Origin: Spirogloea muscicola
Taxonomy: Eukaryota > Streptophyta > Zygnematophyceae > Spirogloeales > Spirogloeaceae
Reading direction: 5' to 3'
Assembly: GCA_009602725.1 (NCBI GenBank)
Contig: WELB01000152.1
Span: forward strand, 247,743 to 267,710
Length of the DNA stretch: 19,968 nucleotides
Shown here: positions 8,851 through 18,570 of the stretch, one piece after another
How the letters are laid out: each line of letters begins with the position of its first letter
How positions within the stretch are numbered: position 1 is the first letter of the stretch
The notes under the pieces: generated by a model
Told to the model about the DNA's origin: nothing
What the model saw: only the letters and a program-made list of their open reading frames with translations
Database searches by the model: none
Program-made: the position numbers and the translations under genes

Positions 8851-9253
8851 TTGTCCTTGACCATGATTAAGGCCAAGGTTGCCTCTGGCCCGTCTTACTG
8901 ATTCAAGAGAGAGTGGGGGTCCACATCGCTGTCATGCAGCCACGTGCTGTCATTTTGGAGCAGCGACTCTTTCCTGACTGTGAAGGGAGAGAGAAGGGAA
9001 GCAAGGGCGCAGAAGCCATAGTGGCCTCCCTCTGACTCTCTCTGATGTATTGACTGTCAGAACTTGCAATTGTTGTCAAATGCGAACTTGCAACTACTGT
9101 CGGATCTTTCCCTGCCCTTGATCCTCAGAGTTTCCTCTGGCGGATGCTTATATGCATCACACGCAGGGTCAATCTCAAAAACCAACTCGTATGAGCTGCA
9201 CTGCTGAGGGATGGCCCCTATTTCAAGGATTGCCAATCTGCATTCCAAGGTGT
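8851..9253. other. Intergenic region downstream of the CPR5-like gene
   Basis: No gene recognised. It is less GC-rich than the genes. It holds a 24-bp unit repeated twice head-to-tail at 9060-9107 (beginning GAACTTGCAA). It probably includes the 3' flank of the CPR5-like transcript. Confidence 0.4.
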
Positions 9254-9266
9254 TTACAGATTTACA
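9254..9266 (-). terminator. Two TGTAA polyadenylation motifs after the CPR5-like gene
   Basis: On the minus strand two TGTAA motifs lie 8 bp apart (TTACA at 9254-9258 and 9262-9266 on the plus strand), about 155 bp past the CPR5-like stop. Position and sequence fit chlorophyte poly(A) signals. Confidence 0.45.
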
Positions 9267-9417
9267 CAAATATTGGCAGCTTTTGAAGCAGGCCGCCGTG
9301 CAACACTTTTCATGCACAGATTGTTCTCATCCCTTGACGTGGTCCACGCAGGCCACTCAAGATTCTGTCCTTCCCAACACAATGTGTGCGGCTATATCTA
9401 CATTTGTAGATCAGGTT

Positions 9418-12400
9418 CTAGGCGCGGGACCGAAAGTGGCTGACTGGCAAAAATTCAAAGCCTGTCCTTTGGAGGTGCCTGAAGTGCCGCCAGAGGTCCT
9501 CCAGCGGCACAAAGGGAAGGACGCCCGCGAGTAGTGGCAAAACTATGACCAGCATGGTGTGGAAAGCTAGCTTCCTGAGCCACGTGGGCACCAGCTTGCG
9601 CTGCGGCGGCTGTGCGGCGTGCTCGGCTGGCCGGCCATTCAGCAGCCTGTACAGCAGCCGAGTGTTCCAGATGGCGAAGGCATGGAGCCCACAAAGCCAC
9701 CACCAGCAGGCCAGCCAGTGCGACCCCCTTGCCCCAACACCGTCCACAGCCGTCTTGCCAAAGTATGCGCAGATGCCCCCGAGCATCAGCACAAGCACGG
9801 TTGCTGGCTGCCTCTGAGATGCGACCAAGTTTCACTGTCAGTCAATTTGTGACCAGGACAAGTCTTGCTACCTAGTCATCATATGATGCGAACCATGATG
9901 CAAACGTCAGTGTGAAGCCCAGCCAGGTCAGTGGAATTCAAGCCCAAGCCGGCGAGAGCAGCACGAAGTCGATGCACAGTAACATATTAGGAGCACTGCC
10001 CCCATGTGACCTGTGGATATCAGGGGATACCAACCTGTATGGTCTCTACATTCTGCTGCAGGGAGATGACTGCGAGGATCACAAATGCCATGAGCATGTA
10101 GCCCATGACTGCAAACTGGCAGCCAATCACTTGGAGGCGGGTATACCAGCCGTCGAAGTAGTGAGACAGGCTGATGCTATACCAGGGAGTTGTTCGAGCA
10201 CGCTGGCAACAACAAGCAGCGAGGTGAGGAGCAGCAATTGACATATACACAGCCCATGCAGAGCTCAAAAAGGATGCAGGCCCGCACTTCGTTCACTGCA
10301 ACATGGAAGTAGTAAGTGACTGACTTAATCGACGAGCATTAGAGTTCTAATACAGATATTAGACTAAAATCAGCTGTCAGACTCTAGACCTGACCACAAA
10401 AGCACCAAACCGATGGCGATCTGTGATCGGGTGGGAGACGCGCAGGCCAGCTTTATACAGAAAAAGCAGCACCTAGAGCACACGAGGCATCGCTTATTCA
10501 CTAACCCTGGCTGCCCACTGGTGGCAGACGTCAAGCTCGCCGGCAAAGTGTGCCAGCGAAAACTTCCAGCCGGCGTAGAGGAGCGCCAGCAGCATCACAC
10601 GGAGCCCCATGGCGAGCTCGTCTGCACATAGCCTTGTCAGCCTGCCAAGCTCGTCACGCTCACGGTCCACTCGCAACTGCTGTTCTCGTGGTGCAAGTTT
10701 GCCGCGCCCGATCTTAACCTTCTCCTTCATCAGCTCATTGGCATCAAGTGCCAGCTGGACCTGCCGCTCCTTCAGCTTGGCAGCGTGATGTGAATGCACG
10801 AGCTTGAGCGTGCTCAGGCGTGTACGCTCTTGATAGACGTCCACATAGCGCGAGAATGCTTGCGCAAGGGCGCCCTGCCGCAAGTCCTGGCCTTCGCGGA
10901 CTGCGGAGCCAGCCAGCATTGGTACAAGCGCCATAAGTGGACTTGCTGCCACGTTCTCCAACGGCACCTCTGCATGTCTCCTCCGGCCACCATCTGCCCG
11001 TGCAGCGCTGCCTGCTCGACTGTCACGGACAGGACTGCCTGCTCTGCTGTTGCTGCTGCCAGACACGTCTCCTTCACCTGTGCAGCGCGCTCCGAAGTCG
11101 CCGTTTGTGCAGCCCCTGCAGTCGTGCTCCTCATGTGACACAAGGCCTTCTCTTAGCCTCTCGTCGCCGTGGACCCCCTCTTCTCTGCTGGATCGCCTAT
11201 GTGGGCTCCAACAGTCTGGCGTGGTGCTCGCCTGTGGCTCTAATGACTTCAACCACTGTGCTTGTTCCGTAGCTTCCCTTTCATGACCAGCTGTGGCGTC
11301 CACCAGCTCGCTCAACACCTCCTCAGCATCTTCCACCTCCTGCACATTTTTTGCAGCCTCTGCACCATGTGACTCGCCAGCATCCTGAGCATCATGCTCC
11401 CCAACCAGTTCGGCGGGCGCCTGTCTCAGGCCTGGTTGGACCGTTGATGCTCCCGGATGCTCGGCCACGCTGCTAGCCCTCCTGTTGTCATTTGCTGCAG
11501 CAGACTGCCTGGTGGCGGCCAGCTCTCCAGTCGCCGCTGCAACCAGGTCAACACCCCTTGCAGGCTTGGTGGACTGCTTGGAGATAGAGCTGCCATAGTG
11601 ATCACCTCCCTCACCGGCAACATGTTCTCTGGCTGGCTGACCATGAAGCTCTAAGCCTCCTACAGCCGCGACCTTCCGTGGGCTTCTGACCAGCTGCAGC
11701 CTTGTCGCGGCCGCCTCCGTCTGCGTGAGCGTAGCCAGCGCCTGCCGGAAGGACTGCAGGAGCTGCCGCGCAAACTCCTGCCGCTCAGCTCCCAGCACCT
11801 GGTCAGGCAGAAAAGCAAGCTCCTTGAGAGGGCATCTCCTGATGACATGGGCCACTGCGACCAATCAGGCAAGACAAGCCACGTGTCAGAGTGCGCATCT
11901 GCACCAGCTCCTTTGGATGTCCCACTGCGACTGAAATTGGGCGGGCCAGTGTCCTACAGGCTTCAGCGCAGCATCCACCGCAGCCTCCAGAAGCTGCAGG
12001 GCAGACTCGTGCAGACAGGTCAGCTCATCGGTGTCGTCAGAGGAAGTTGGGCATGTCGAGCAGTGGCAGCAGTGCTGCAGCAACCTAAGAGACTGCCATC
12101 AGTGTCACACCGTCTGCAGGAGGCACTAACCTCTGCAACGTTGTCCCCGGTTGGCGAGATCTCGCCCAATGCCTGCTGGTGCATAATGACCTGCATGCAC
12201 AATCTGCTGCATAATCACCGTCCTTTCTAGTGCAGGGCAGCCGTTGAGCATGGCGGCTCAGTGGCTGGAGCTTGCTGACCTTGCTCAAAACGACAGCTGT
12301 GGCGAGGCCCAGTGCTGGTGCCAGCTTTGAGGCCCCAGGTCCGGCAACCGCCCGCTGGAGCAGCTCGTCCTCCACTGTGGCTGCGCTCAGTGTGGCCTCC

Positions 12401-13088
12401 ACCTTTGCAGTGTTGACTTCCGGCAGTAGGCCACTCCGCAGATCAGCTCCTTCCTCCTCCACTTGCCCCTCGCTGTTGCGGTCTGCTGAGGCCTCATCCT
12501 GCTTGGCGCTAGGACCTCCCTGGTGAAGTCGTGCCAGCCGTCGGAATAGTGATAGTGCAAAAAGGAGGCCCCCAAGCACGGCCGCGGCTGTTGCGAGCGA
12601 CGGTGGCGGTGCCCTGAAAGGAGAACTTCCAGAGAAGTGAGAAGCAAGATCCACTGCTACTGTCTACACAGCCAGCAGCTCCACCCTCGCCCGTTACCTC
12701 CTCTCTCGCTAAGTTGTCCTGACGTGCAGCCCTCCTAGCAACATGTAGCAGGTGCTCTGCAGGCGGCAGAGTGGGCGTCGTCAAGCCCACATCACTGATG
12801 CCACGAGCGATGCGAGAGGCAGCGTCAATGAGTGGGTCAACAAAAACGTGCCTTGGGGTGCTTTGGCCAGGCGGCACCTCTGCCTCGGCGCCCTGCCCGC
12901 TGACGCTGCAGCTCAAATTGTCTGCAAGGTGCGATGAAGAGTCACGCCTCGTCTGTCATCCCAGTCAAAGGCCCCACATTTGCGAGCAGCGCTGCAATTG
13001 AGGCCGTGCATGCCATGCATCCGGTAGAAGCCTCACCTGGCAGAGGCGGCGGCGCTGCCTGCGGAGGAGCTTCATATTGGCCAGGCAT
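9418..13088 (-). CDS. CPR5: CPR5-like transmembrane nucleoporin / defence regulator, eight exons
   Basis: In plants CPR5 is a membrane nucleoporin controlling nuclear transport, programmed cell death, defence and growth. Proposed exons on the minus strand: 13088-13037, 12921-12698, 12519-12280, 12190-12131, 12074-11905, 11838-10506, 10202-10035 and 9813-9418, about 880 residues (Arabidopsis CPR5 is 564). The C-terminal half is diagnostic: a charged helix (KLKERQVQLALDANEL), then TRLCADELAMGLRVMLLALL (TM1, about 657-675), TPWYSISL, VMGYMLMAFVILAVISLQ (TM2, about 724-741), VLMLGGICAYFGKTAVDGVG (TM3), HWLACWWWLCGLHAFAIWNT (TM4) and MLVIVLPLLAGVLPFVPL (TM5). Upstream, LGLATAVVLSK spliced to VIMHQQALGE, LHESALQLLEAAV and FARQLLQSFRQALATL follow the conserved CPR5 N-domain. 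Residues of roughly 300-560 in exon 6 are low-complexity Ala/Glu/Ser/Arg sequence absent from plants, which explains the length. Least certain are the start (first in-frame ATG at 13088; the frame is open to about 13530), the acceptor at 12519, and the borders of exon 5. Confidence 0.85.
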
Positions 13089-13507
13089 GCCGCCGGCATC
13101 CGCATCTCCGGCAGGTTGTCCGGGCGGCTCAGCTGGCGGCAGCGCCTGGCTGAGCCACTGCGCAAGTACATCGTGCGCGCCCGCGCCGCTGCCGTCGCCG
13201 TCGCCGCCGAGGCCGGCAGGCTTGCCAAAGGCGGTGGCCGGGAGCTCGGCATGTTCGCCGGAGGCCGCCGCGAGCCGGTCGCTGCCCCGGCCGGTACCGC
13301 CGCTGAAGGCAGCGCCGCCGGCGGGGCACACCGGGTCCTGGCGCTCGCAGCCTCCGTCGCTGACGCTGCCGCGGCCGAGCGCGCAGGCCAGGAAGCTCGG
13401 GGCGGCATCCACCTCCGCCGGGCTGCCGCGTCCCGAGCGCCCGCGCAACAAGCCCAATTCAGAACCCCGCGAGACCAGCAGTGACAAGCACCCGTCTACC
13501 GGCTGCA

Positions 13508-13538
<31 letters not shown>

Positions 13539-13640
13539 CGGCGGCTACGGCGGCGGCGGTGATGGCGGCGGCGGCAAACGCGGCGGCAAATGCGGCGCGA
13601 GGCGCGGCGGCGGATGCGGCGGGTAGGGCGGTGAGTGTTG
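13089..13640. promoter_or_regulatory. CpG-island-like region upstream of the CPR5-like gene
   Basis: Extremely GC-rich, with long Ala/Gly/Pro frames in several phases on both strands; none shows a family motif. The minus-strand frame feeding the CPR5 first exon stays open here but has no ATG before 13088, so the real start could lie in a further 5' exon. Probably promoter and 5' UTR. Confidence 0.4.
13505..13560. repeat. GGC/GCC trinucleotide repeat
   Basis: About ten consecutive GGC-type triplets followed by interrupted ones, reading poly-Gly or poly-Ala depending on frame. It lies in the CpG-rich region upstream of CPR5. Confidence 0.8.
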
Positions 13641-13954
13641 CCGGTGGGGCCCGGGTAGCTCTTGCCGGAAACTTTCAGAGCTGCCCCAGTGCGGGCCGCT
13701 GGCGGTCCTTCCCGCGTCCGGGCAGCTGGCGGAAAAGGTTTCCCTCGGCTGCCCCGGCTCCGCCGATAGCTTCCCCCGTTACACGCTCACCCGTCGTCGT
13801 CAGGCGTCACGCTCGGCCCGCGTCAGGACGTCAGCTCCGCGAAGGGCAGAGGTCTTGTAACGGCGCGACCTGACGTGACACGTCAAAAGTGCTCATGTCA
13901 CAGCCAAATTGGCGAGCAGCTACCGAAGAGCCGACGACCCATTTCGGGGGTCTT
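13641..13954. other. GC-rich spacer, no gene recognised
   Basis: Between the CPR5 upstream region and the first retroelement tail of the right-hand block. Open frames are short and unconserved. A small inverted motif (TGACGTGACACGTCA, 13871-13885) is noted separately. Confidence 0.3.
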
Positions 13955-14100
13955 CGGCCCATACTGTTTCGGTTTTGCGCTTTCAGTGGACACTTTAGGT
14001 CGCCGTGTGCTTTTGCGCTTTTCTTGCCCCTTCTAAATTGTACATTCTTTTTTCTCCTGGGCTGGCCGATCACAGCCATCGCCCTCTCCTAGAAGAATCT
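13955..14100 (+). mobile_element. 3' tail of a LINE-like element with hairpin, plus orientation
   Basis: The order GTGTGCTTTTGCGCTTTTCTTGCCCC ... ACATTCTTTT then the hairpin at 14059-14077 (GGGCTGGCCGATCACAGCC) and ATCGCCCTCTCCTAGAAGA parallels the tails at 16290-16400 and 17262-17350. No coding part precedes it. Confidence 0.6.
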
Positions 14101-14690
14101 TCCTCTCATTCGTTGTATACCATGACATGTCTGCATAAAGCGAAGCACAGTGGTCGATGTTCATCTACATTACTTCGCATATTGAACACAGTGGTGGCCC
14201 CAATTCCAGGTTCCTGTTGCCTGCACTTTACCACTCTCCTCTTCATTGCGCGGTGGCAGTGGAACGTACTGGTGCTTTGAGCTTGCTTGGAGCAACTTGC
14301 AAGGACTAAACAAGGCCAGGTATGCAACACAACTGCAAGCGTCGGTCAGAAGTTGCCTGTTCACAATTCATGCATTGCAATTGTTTTCTCTTTCATCGTT
14401 GACATTTTGGTTGTGTGATGATTCGATATGAACTGGAAACTCAAAGCTTGCCGTACAGACAATTCAGGTGCGCTTTGTGCCAGACCCCGCATTATCAACC
14501 TAATGACAACGAATACGAATCCTTCTTCCTCATGGCCTATGGCCGTCCAGGGCGGCTGCTGTGACAAGCGAGACTGCGGTGCCGTGGTAGCGAGCGGCGC
14601 GCCGCAGCGACGAGCTGCTCGGCGCTCGGCAGCCGCCAACATGGCGGCGGTGGCGGCGGCGGCGGCCGGGTGGGGGAGCCGCTGAGAGAT
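14101..14690. other. Region between repeat copies, no gene assigned
   Basis: The first 350 bp are relatively AT-rich; 14570-14690 is GC-rich. A minus-strand ATG frame (14642-14361) begins MLAAAERRAARRCGAPLATT and could be a first exon, but no matching downstream exon or family motif was found. A CGG-type triplet run lies at 14641-14672. Confidence 0.3.
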
Positions 14691-14819
14691 GGGCTTGTCA
14701 GCTGCATGTTTGAAGCGTAGCAGACTTGAGTATATTGGGCGCCCATTTGTAGATTCATTCTCGTTTTGCAGAAGTCGTGGCGGACTTCATCCTGCTGTTT
14801 GCGCCTTCCCGCCCTTATT

Positions 14820-15119
14820 CAGAACTTGTCCATTCTTGTTCCAGACCTTGTCCATTCTTTTGGGCTGGCCTCTCACAGCACCAGTCAATTTGGAAGCGCC
14901 CTCTTTGTTGGCCAATCACAGACATCGCCTTCTTCTGGAAGAAAGGGCTCGCCCATTGAGGATAGGGGCTGGAAAAGCCAGCCCAAAAAAGAAGGAACGA
15001 AGAAGCGTGTTTATCTTCTAGAAGCGGCTTTCTTCTTCTTCTTGTACATGCCTTCGTATCTGCCATCCAGTATTCAGGCATTGATTGGCAACCTTTATGT
15101 ATTGACCCGTGGTTACTGA
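14820..15119 (+). mobile_element. Hairpin tail followed by RT-like C-terminal fragment, plus orientation
   Basis: A tail with hairpin at 14862-14879 is followed by mixed tail pieces, including TTGAGGATAGGGGCTGGAAA and AGCCAGCCC of opposite sense. The final frame encodes LPSSIQALIGNLYVLTRGY with stop at 15117-15119, matching SSIHASSSDLYVLTRGY of the 8288 copy. Internal rearrangement is evident. Confidence 0.65.
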
Positions 15120-15189
15120 GTACACGGCGCCTTTGGCGCAAAATGGCTTGACCTGCTTCACCGCTTGCGCGGCGAGCAGCGGCCCGCCG

Positions 15190-15360
15190 CCACGGGCAGC
15201 CGGGCGAGCAGCCTGGCTTCAGTTTCTCCGACCTTCGGCTGCTTAGCAGGGGTTTCTGAGTGTTAGGTAGCTACTTGCTTCTGTCTGCGCTTTAGGAGAG
15301 GTGCTCTACCGCCCAATTCTTGGAAGCGTCTTTCTCTTTCATTTATCGAAGCACTATGCT
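15190..15360 (+). mobile_element. Short RT-like C-terminal fragment and tail start
   Basis: Encodes FSFSDLRLLSRGF with stop at 15257-15259, then a tail start (GTAGCTACTTGCTTCTGTCTGCGCTTTAG, in two parts) like the one following 16283. It is cut short near 15360. Confidence 0.55.
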
Positions 15361-15420
15361 CAGGTGGCTAAGGTAACTATGTGACATTAGTACGCACGGG
15401 TGAGCACAATGGAGAGATGG

Positions 15421-15500
15421 AAGGCCCAAGTGGCCAAGCACAACGGCAAGCACATCTGATGACGTACATTACCCACTGCAAAGAATTGGCTCTCAACAAG
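15421..15500 (-). mobile_element. Downstream-flank fragment of the 8.2-kb type, minus orientation
   Basis: GGCCAAGCACAACGGCAAGC and the following ACATCT plus ACATTACCCACTGC resemble plus-strand 8221-8275 and 17400-17455, the sequence past the LTRGY stop in minus-oriented copies. It sits between two plus-oriented copies, indicating insertion. Confidence 0.45.
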
Positions 15501-15550
15501 GCGCCTGGCGGCCTCGTTCCAACGCTCTTGCCTACGCCGTCCACACGCGA

Positions 15551-15770
15551 GCAGGCCGTGCCATGGCTGCTGCCTCTGGGTCTCGGCCGAGTGCCTCTTT
15601 CCTCGCAGCGAGCTACTCTGACTTGATGTTGCTCACCCGCGGGTACTGAGCTTCCCTCTGCATAGTCTCGTGTTTTGTAGTGTAGTCCTTTTTCGGCACC
15701 TCTTTGGCTTTGGACATTGTCCATTCTTTTTGGGCTGGCTTTGCCAGCCCCTCTTCTCTATGGGCGAGCA
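15551..15770 (+). mobile_element. RT-like C-terminal fragment and complete type-B 3' tail, plus orientation
   Basis: A clean 33-codon frame (15551-15649) encodes AGRAMAAASGSR ... AASYSDLMLLTRGY-stop. The tail continues with GTGTAGTCCTTTTTCGGCACC and the perfect 8-bp hairpin at 15732-15750 (GGGCTGGC-TTT-GCCAGCCC), ending CTCTTCTCTATGGGCGAGCA. The same tail layout follows the 8732 copy, so coding end and tail belong together. Confidence 0.75.
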
Positions 15771-15940
15771 CTTTCTTCTCATGGGGGCAAGGGCTGTGAA
15801 AAGCCAGCCCGAAAAGAATTGACAAAAGCTTGAAGAAAGTGGCTCTCCCAAAGGGGGCAAGGGCTGTGAACTAGAAATTGCTCGCCCACAGAGAAGAGGG
15901 GCTGGGAAATGCCAGCCCGAAACGAATTTCGGCTCTTTGG
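15771..15940 (-). mobile_element. Two to three 3' tails in minus orientation, tail-to-tail with the preceding copy
   Basis: Minus-oriented hairpin tails occur at 15791-15810 (GGGCTGTGAAAAGCCAGCCC on plus) and 15898-15918, with a part-tail between (GGGGGCAAGGGCTGTGAA). They join the plus-oriented tail at about 15772 end to end, leaving no coding sequence between. Confidence 0.6.
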
Positions 15941-16029
15941 ACACAATCAAAGAGCCAAAAGGTGCCGAAATTAGAAGTCTACACAGCTAGACACGAAACA
16001 CGAGCACAGCCAGGCTAACCGATGCCTGA

Positions 16030-16400
16030 ATGCCGGAGGGCAGAAGTCCAAGCCCCTCCTGCTTGCCCACCGCAGCATTGGGGAGCCGGTGGACTTCCAG
16101 GCAGCAGGCTCGCTGGCGCAGGTGTATCGCATGCGCTTGCCCGTCTCGCTGCAGCGGTCCATGGCTCGCGCGCCGCATCTCCGCGCCGGTCGTGTCCTTG
16201 CTGCCGCCTCTGGCCCTAGCCAGGGGACCCATTACCAGGAGACTACTTTCTCCGACCTGCGGTTGCTTAGTAGGGTTTACTGATTGTTTCATATAGCTAC
16301 TTGATTCCGTGTGTGCTTTAACGCTTTCCCTGGCCCCTTCGGACTTTGTTCACTCTTTTTCTGGGCTGGCCTCTCCCAGCCACCGCCCTCTCCTGGAGCC
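16030..16400 (+). mobile_element. RT-like C-terminal fragment with tail, plus orientation
   Basis: The frame 16089-16283 encodes DFQAAGSLAQVYRMRLPVSL (then QRSMARAP), RAGRVLAAASG and SDLRLLSRVY-stop, matching the minus-strand copies near 18.4 and 18.8 kb. The following tail holds the hairpin at 16363-16381, where GGCTGG pairs with CCAGCC. Confidence 0.7.
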
Positions 16401-16690
16401 CACGCCTTGCATCTGCGTGCTGGCCGTGCTCTCGCTGCGGCCTCCGGCTTTCGGCAGGGGGATACTTCTCCGGCAGCTAGTCTGTCGGATTTAAGGCTCC
16501 TCACTCGTTACTACTTAGTAGTTCATCCTCCCCGTTCTGCCATAGCATCTTCAGGCCCCTTCGTAGCTGCTCAGCGCTTTTCAGGCCCCTCCGTCATTTG
16601 GCCCCTTCGAATCTTTGTCAATTCTTTTTGGGCTGGCTTTTCACAGCCCTTGCCCCCATTGGGAGTGCCCCTTCTTCTCCTGGAAGCGTC
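16401..16690 (+). mobile_element. RT-like C-terminal fragment with tail, plus orientation
   Basis: Encodes LHLRAGRALAAASGFRQGD then SDLRLLTRYY, but the family stop is lost by base changes. The tail contains three copies of a CAGGCCCCT(T/C)CG-like word and the hairpin at 16630-16649. Bases 16525-16660 are an inverted near-copy of 18036-18180. Confidence 0.68.
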
Positions 16691-16960
16691 TTTCTCTCTT
16701 TTTCTGCCACCAACTAGAGCTCGCCCTAGGTACCAGCTTCTCCAGCTGCAAGTTACTCCGACTTGCGGCTGCTGACTCGCGGGGCCTAAGCTTCCATTTG
16801 CGGTGGTCACTTGCACGGCTGTGATTTTGGCATATTCATGCCATTTGGACCATATTCATCCTTTCTGGGCTGGCATTTCACAGCCCCCGCCCCATTTGAA
16901 AGAGCTCACTGCTTCGCCCAGCTTCTTATTCATATTTACAGCCCACCACCCCCTCGGAAG
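16691..16960 (+). mobile_element. RT-like C-terminal fragment with tail, last plus-oriented copy
   Basis: Encodes ASYSDLRLLTRG at 16750-16786 with the terminal Tyr-stop replaced. Bases 16737-16783 are nearly identical to 729-775 near the left end of the window. The hairpin tail is at 16867-16886. Confidence 0.62.
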
Positions 16961-17160
16961 AGCTCACTATGTCTTGTGAAGAGCTCACATCTTTCTGGTG
17001 CAAAGCATGAGCTTGAGCACGCTGCAGTCAGGCCGACACAAAACGATGCAAGAACGACAGACATCGTACCCGGCACGCCCTGACGGCGCGGGCCAAGACA
17101 ATGTAACCGAATCTTACAACATTAAGCGTCAGTCGAATCGACAGCCAACTACATTTTAGA
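16961..17160 (-). mobile_element. Fragment of the 8.4-kb type coding segment, minus orientation
   Basis: CATGAGCTTGAGCACGCTGC and the AGGCCGACACAAAACGATGCAAGAACGACAGA that follows (two parts of one stretch) resemble 8400-8458, the part coding the LSLLRRRLSACLQRAQA helix on the minus strand. Substitutions have degraded the frame. Confidence 0.5.
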
Positions 17161-17229
17161 TGGGCTTGCGGGCATAGTCCATAGCCTATGTGGCCATGTA
17201 GCTCCTGTGCATTTCCCTGGATTGCGGCT

Positions 17230-17350
17230 GCTCAATAGGGACCACCCAGTGGCCACTTGAGTCGCTGTGCTTTAGCGCTGGCCCCTACGAACTATGTTCG
17301 TTCTTTTGATGGGCTGGCCAATCACAGCCATCGCCCTCTACTGGACGAGT
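17230..17350 (+). mobile_element. Isolated 3' tail with hairpin, plus orientation
   Basis: CACTTGAGTCGCTGTGCTTTAGCGCTGGCCCCTACG (read in parts) and the hairpin at 17311-17330 (GGGCTGGCCAATCACAGCCA) with TCGCCCTCTACTGGACGAG match the type-A tail. It is an exception to the general minus orientation of this half. Confidence 0.55.
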
Positions 17351-17394
17351 CTTTCAGCCTTGAGCTGGTAGGGAATGGAGTGTGTATTAAGTGA

Positions 17395-17650
17395 TGGAGG
17401 CCCTGCGTGGCAAGTACAAAGGCAAGCACATTGACAAATGCACATCACCTGCTGCTAAGCTGACCCGCAATAATCACGAGTCAGTATATCGAGGTCGCTA
17501 AACTGATGCCCAAATAGCATCAGTAGGGTTGCTAGCACGCCCCAATAAGAGAAACTGCTCGTTCAAAGTAAGGCAATGGCTGTGAGAGGCCAGCCCAAAG
17601 AAATTGCTCGCCCATAGAAGAGGGGCTAGCAAAGCCAGCCCAGAAAAGAA
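17395..17650 (-). mobile_element. Minus-oriented flank, C-terminal scrap and two hairpin tails
   Basis: Bases 17395-17530 resemble 8230-8350, including the region of the LTRGY stop (CCCGCAATAATCACGAGTCA). Two minus hairpins follow at 17578-17596 and 17623-17642. Confidence 0.55.
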
Positions 17651-17890
17651 TGGACATTATCCGAAGATCACAAAGGCCACAAAATGGTGTCGAAAAAGAA
17701 GAATGACACACCAGGGCACGAAATGATGCAGATGGATGCTCAGTATCCACGAGTGAGCAACAGCAATTCAGAGTAACTCGAAGCAGGAAAAGCGGCACTT
17801 TACCGAGACCCTGAAGCAGCAGCCATAGACATGGGGCGGCCTGGGCGCGTATCGACCGCGTGAGCCACCGTTACAAAGAGTGCTGGAGCG
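17651..17890 (-). mobile_element. RT-like C-terminal fragment with premature stop, minus orientation
   Basis: The minus frame reads RPMSMAAASGSR-stop-SAAF then SYSELLLLTRGY-stop (stop at 17740-17742). It closely matches the 8732-8833 copy apart from an internal TAA, so this copy is dead. Confidence 0.65.
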
Positions 17891-18009
17891 AGACCGCCAG
17901 CCTCATGCGAGATACCGGGGCGAGGGAGCCGGCAGCATTGAAGCCTGGCAGACCCGGCCGCCGCTCGATGGCCTGCCGGGCAAGCCGCTTGAGGAGATCC
18001 AACCAAGCC

Positions 18010-18570
18010 ACTGCCGAAGAAAGTGGCTCTCCTAATGGGGCAAAGGGCTGTGAAAAGCCAGCCCGAAAAGAATTGACAAAAGGTTCGAAGGGGCCAAATG
18101 ACGGAGGGGCCTAAAAAGCGCTAAGCAGCTACGAAGGGGCCTGAAGATGCTATGTCAGAACGGGGGAGGATGGACGACTCAGTAGTTACGAGTGAGGAGC
18201 CTCAAATCCCGACAGACTAGCAGCCGGAAAAGTTATCCCCCTGACGAAAGCCGGAGGCCGCAGCGAGAGCACGGCCAGCACGCAGATGCAAGGCGTGGGC
18301 CATGGACCGCTGAAGGGAGACGGACAATCGCATATGATATACCTGAGCCCACGAGCCAGTGGCGTTGAAGTCAGCCGGCTCACCGCGCCTGCGGGACACA
18401 GCGCGCCGCGCAAGCCTGGCCAGCAGGTCGAGCCATTGGGATCCGAGAGCCCCGTGCACGTCCACGGCCAGGGGTACGAATTCATCTGCAGCCGGGTGGT
18501 CGGCGTGTTTGGCCGCCCAATGGGGGCAAGGGCTATGAGAAGCCAGCCCAAAAAGAATTGACAAGGTTCG
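18010..18570 (-). mobile_element. RT-like C-terminal fragment with tail, minus orientation (tandem unit 1)
   Basis: A minus frame encodes DEFVPLAVDVHGALGSQWLD, a variant of the AIDIFGCLGP segment, then WAQVYHMRLSVSLQRSMAHA and RAGRALAAASGFRQG, then shifts frame before SDLRLLTR. Tail hairpins occur at 18045-18064 and, belonging to the next unit, 18530-18549. Bases 18240-18450 repeat at 18692-18900 in direct orientation. Confidence 0.7.

Noticed and set aside
12934-13626. 230-codon plus-strand open frame ending in poly-Gly
   Set aside because: It is antisense to CPR5 exon 1 and its upstream region, is low-complexity Pro/Ala/Ser/Gly, and has no family signal.
13481-13873. Plus-strand poly-Ala frame as a possible gene start
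   Set aside because: The Ala run is only the GGC repeat read in another phase; the rest shows no conserved segment and no downstream exon was found.
14361-14642. Minus-strand frame starting MLAAAERRAARRCG as a first exon
   Set aside because: Plausible composition, but no usable donor leads to a matching exon and no homologous family was recognised.
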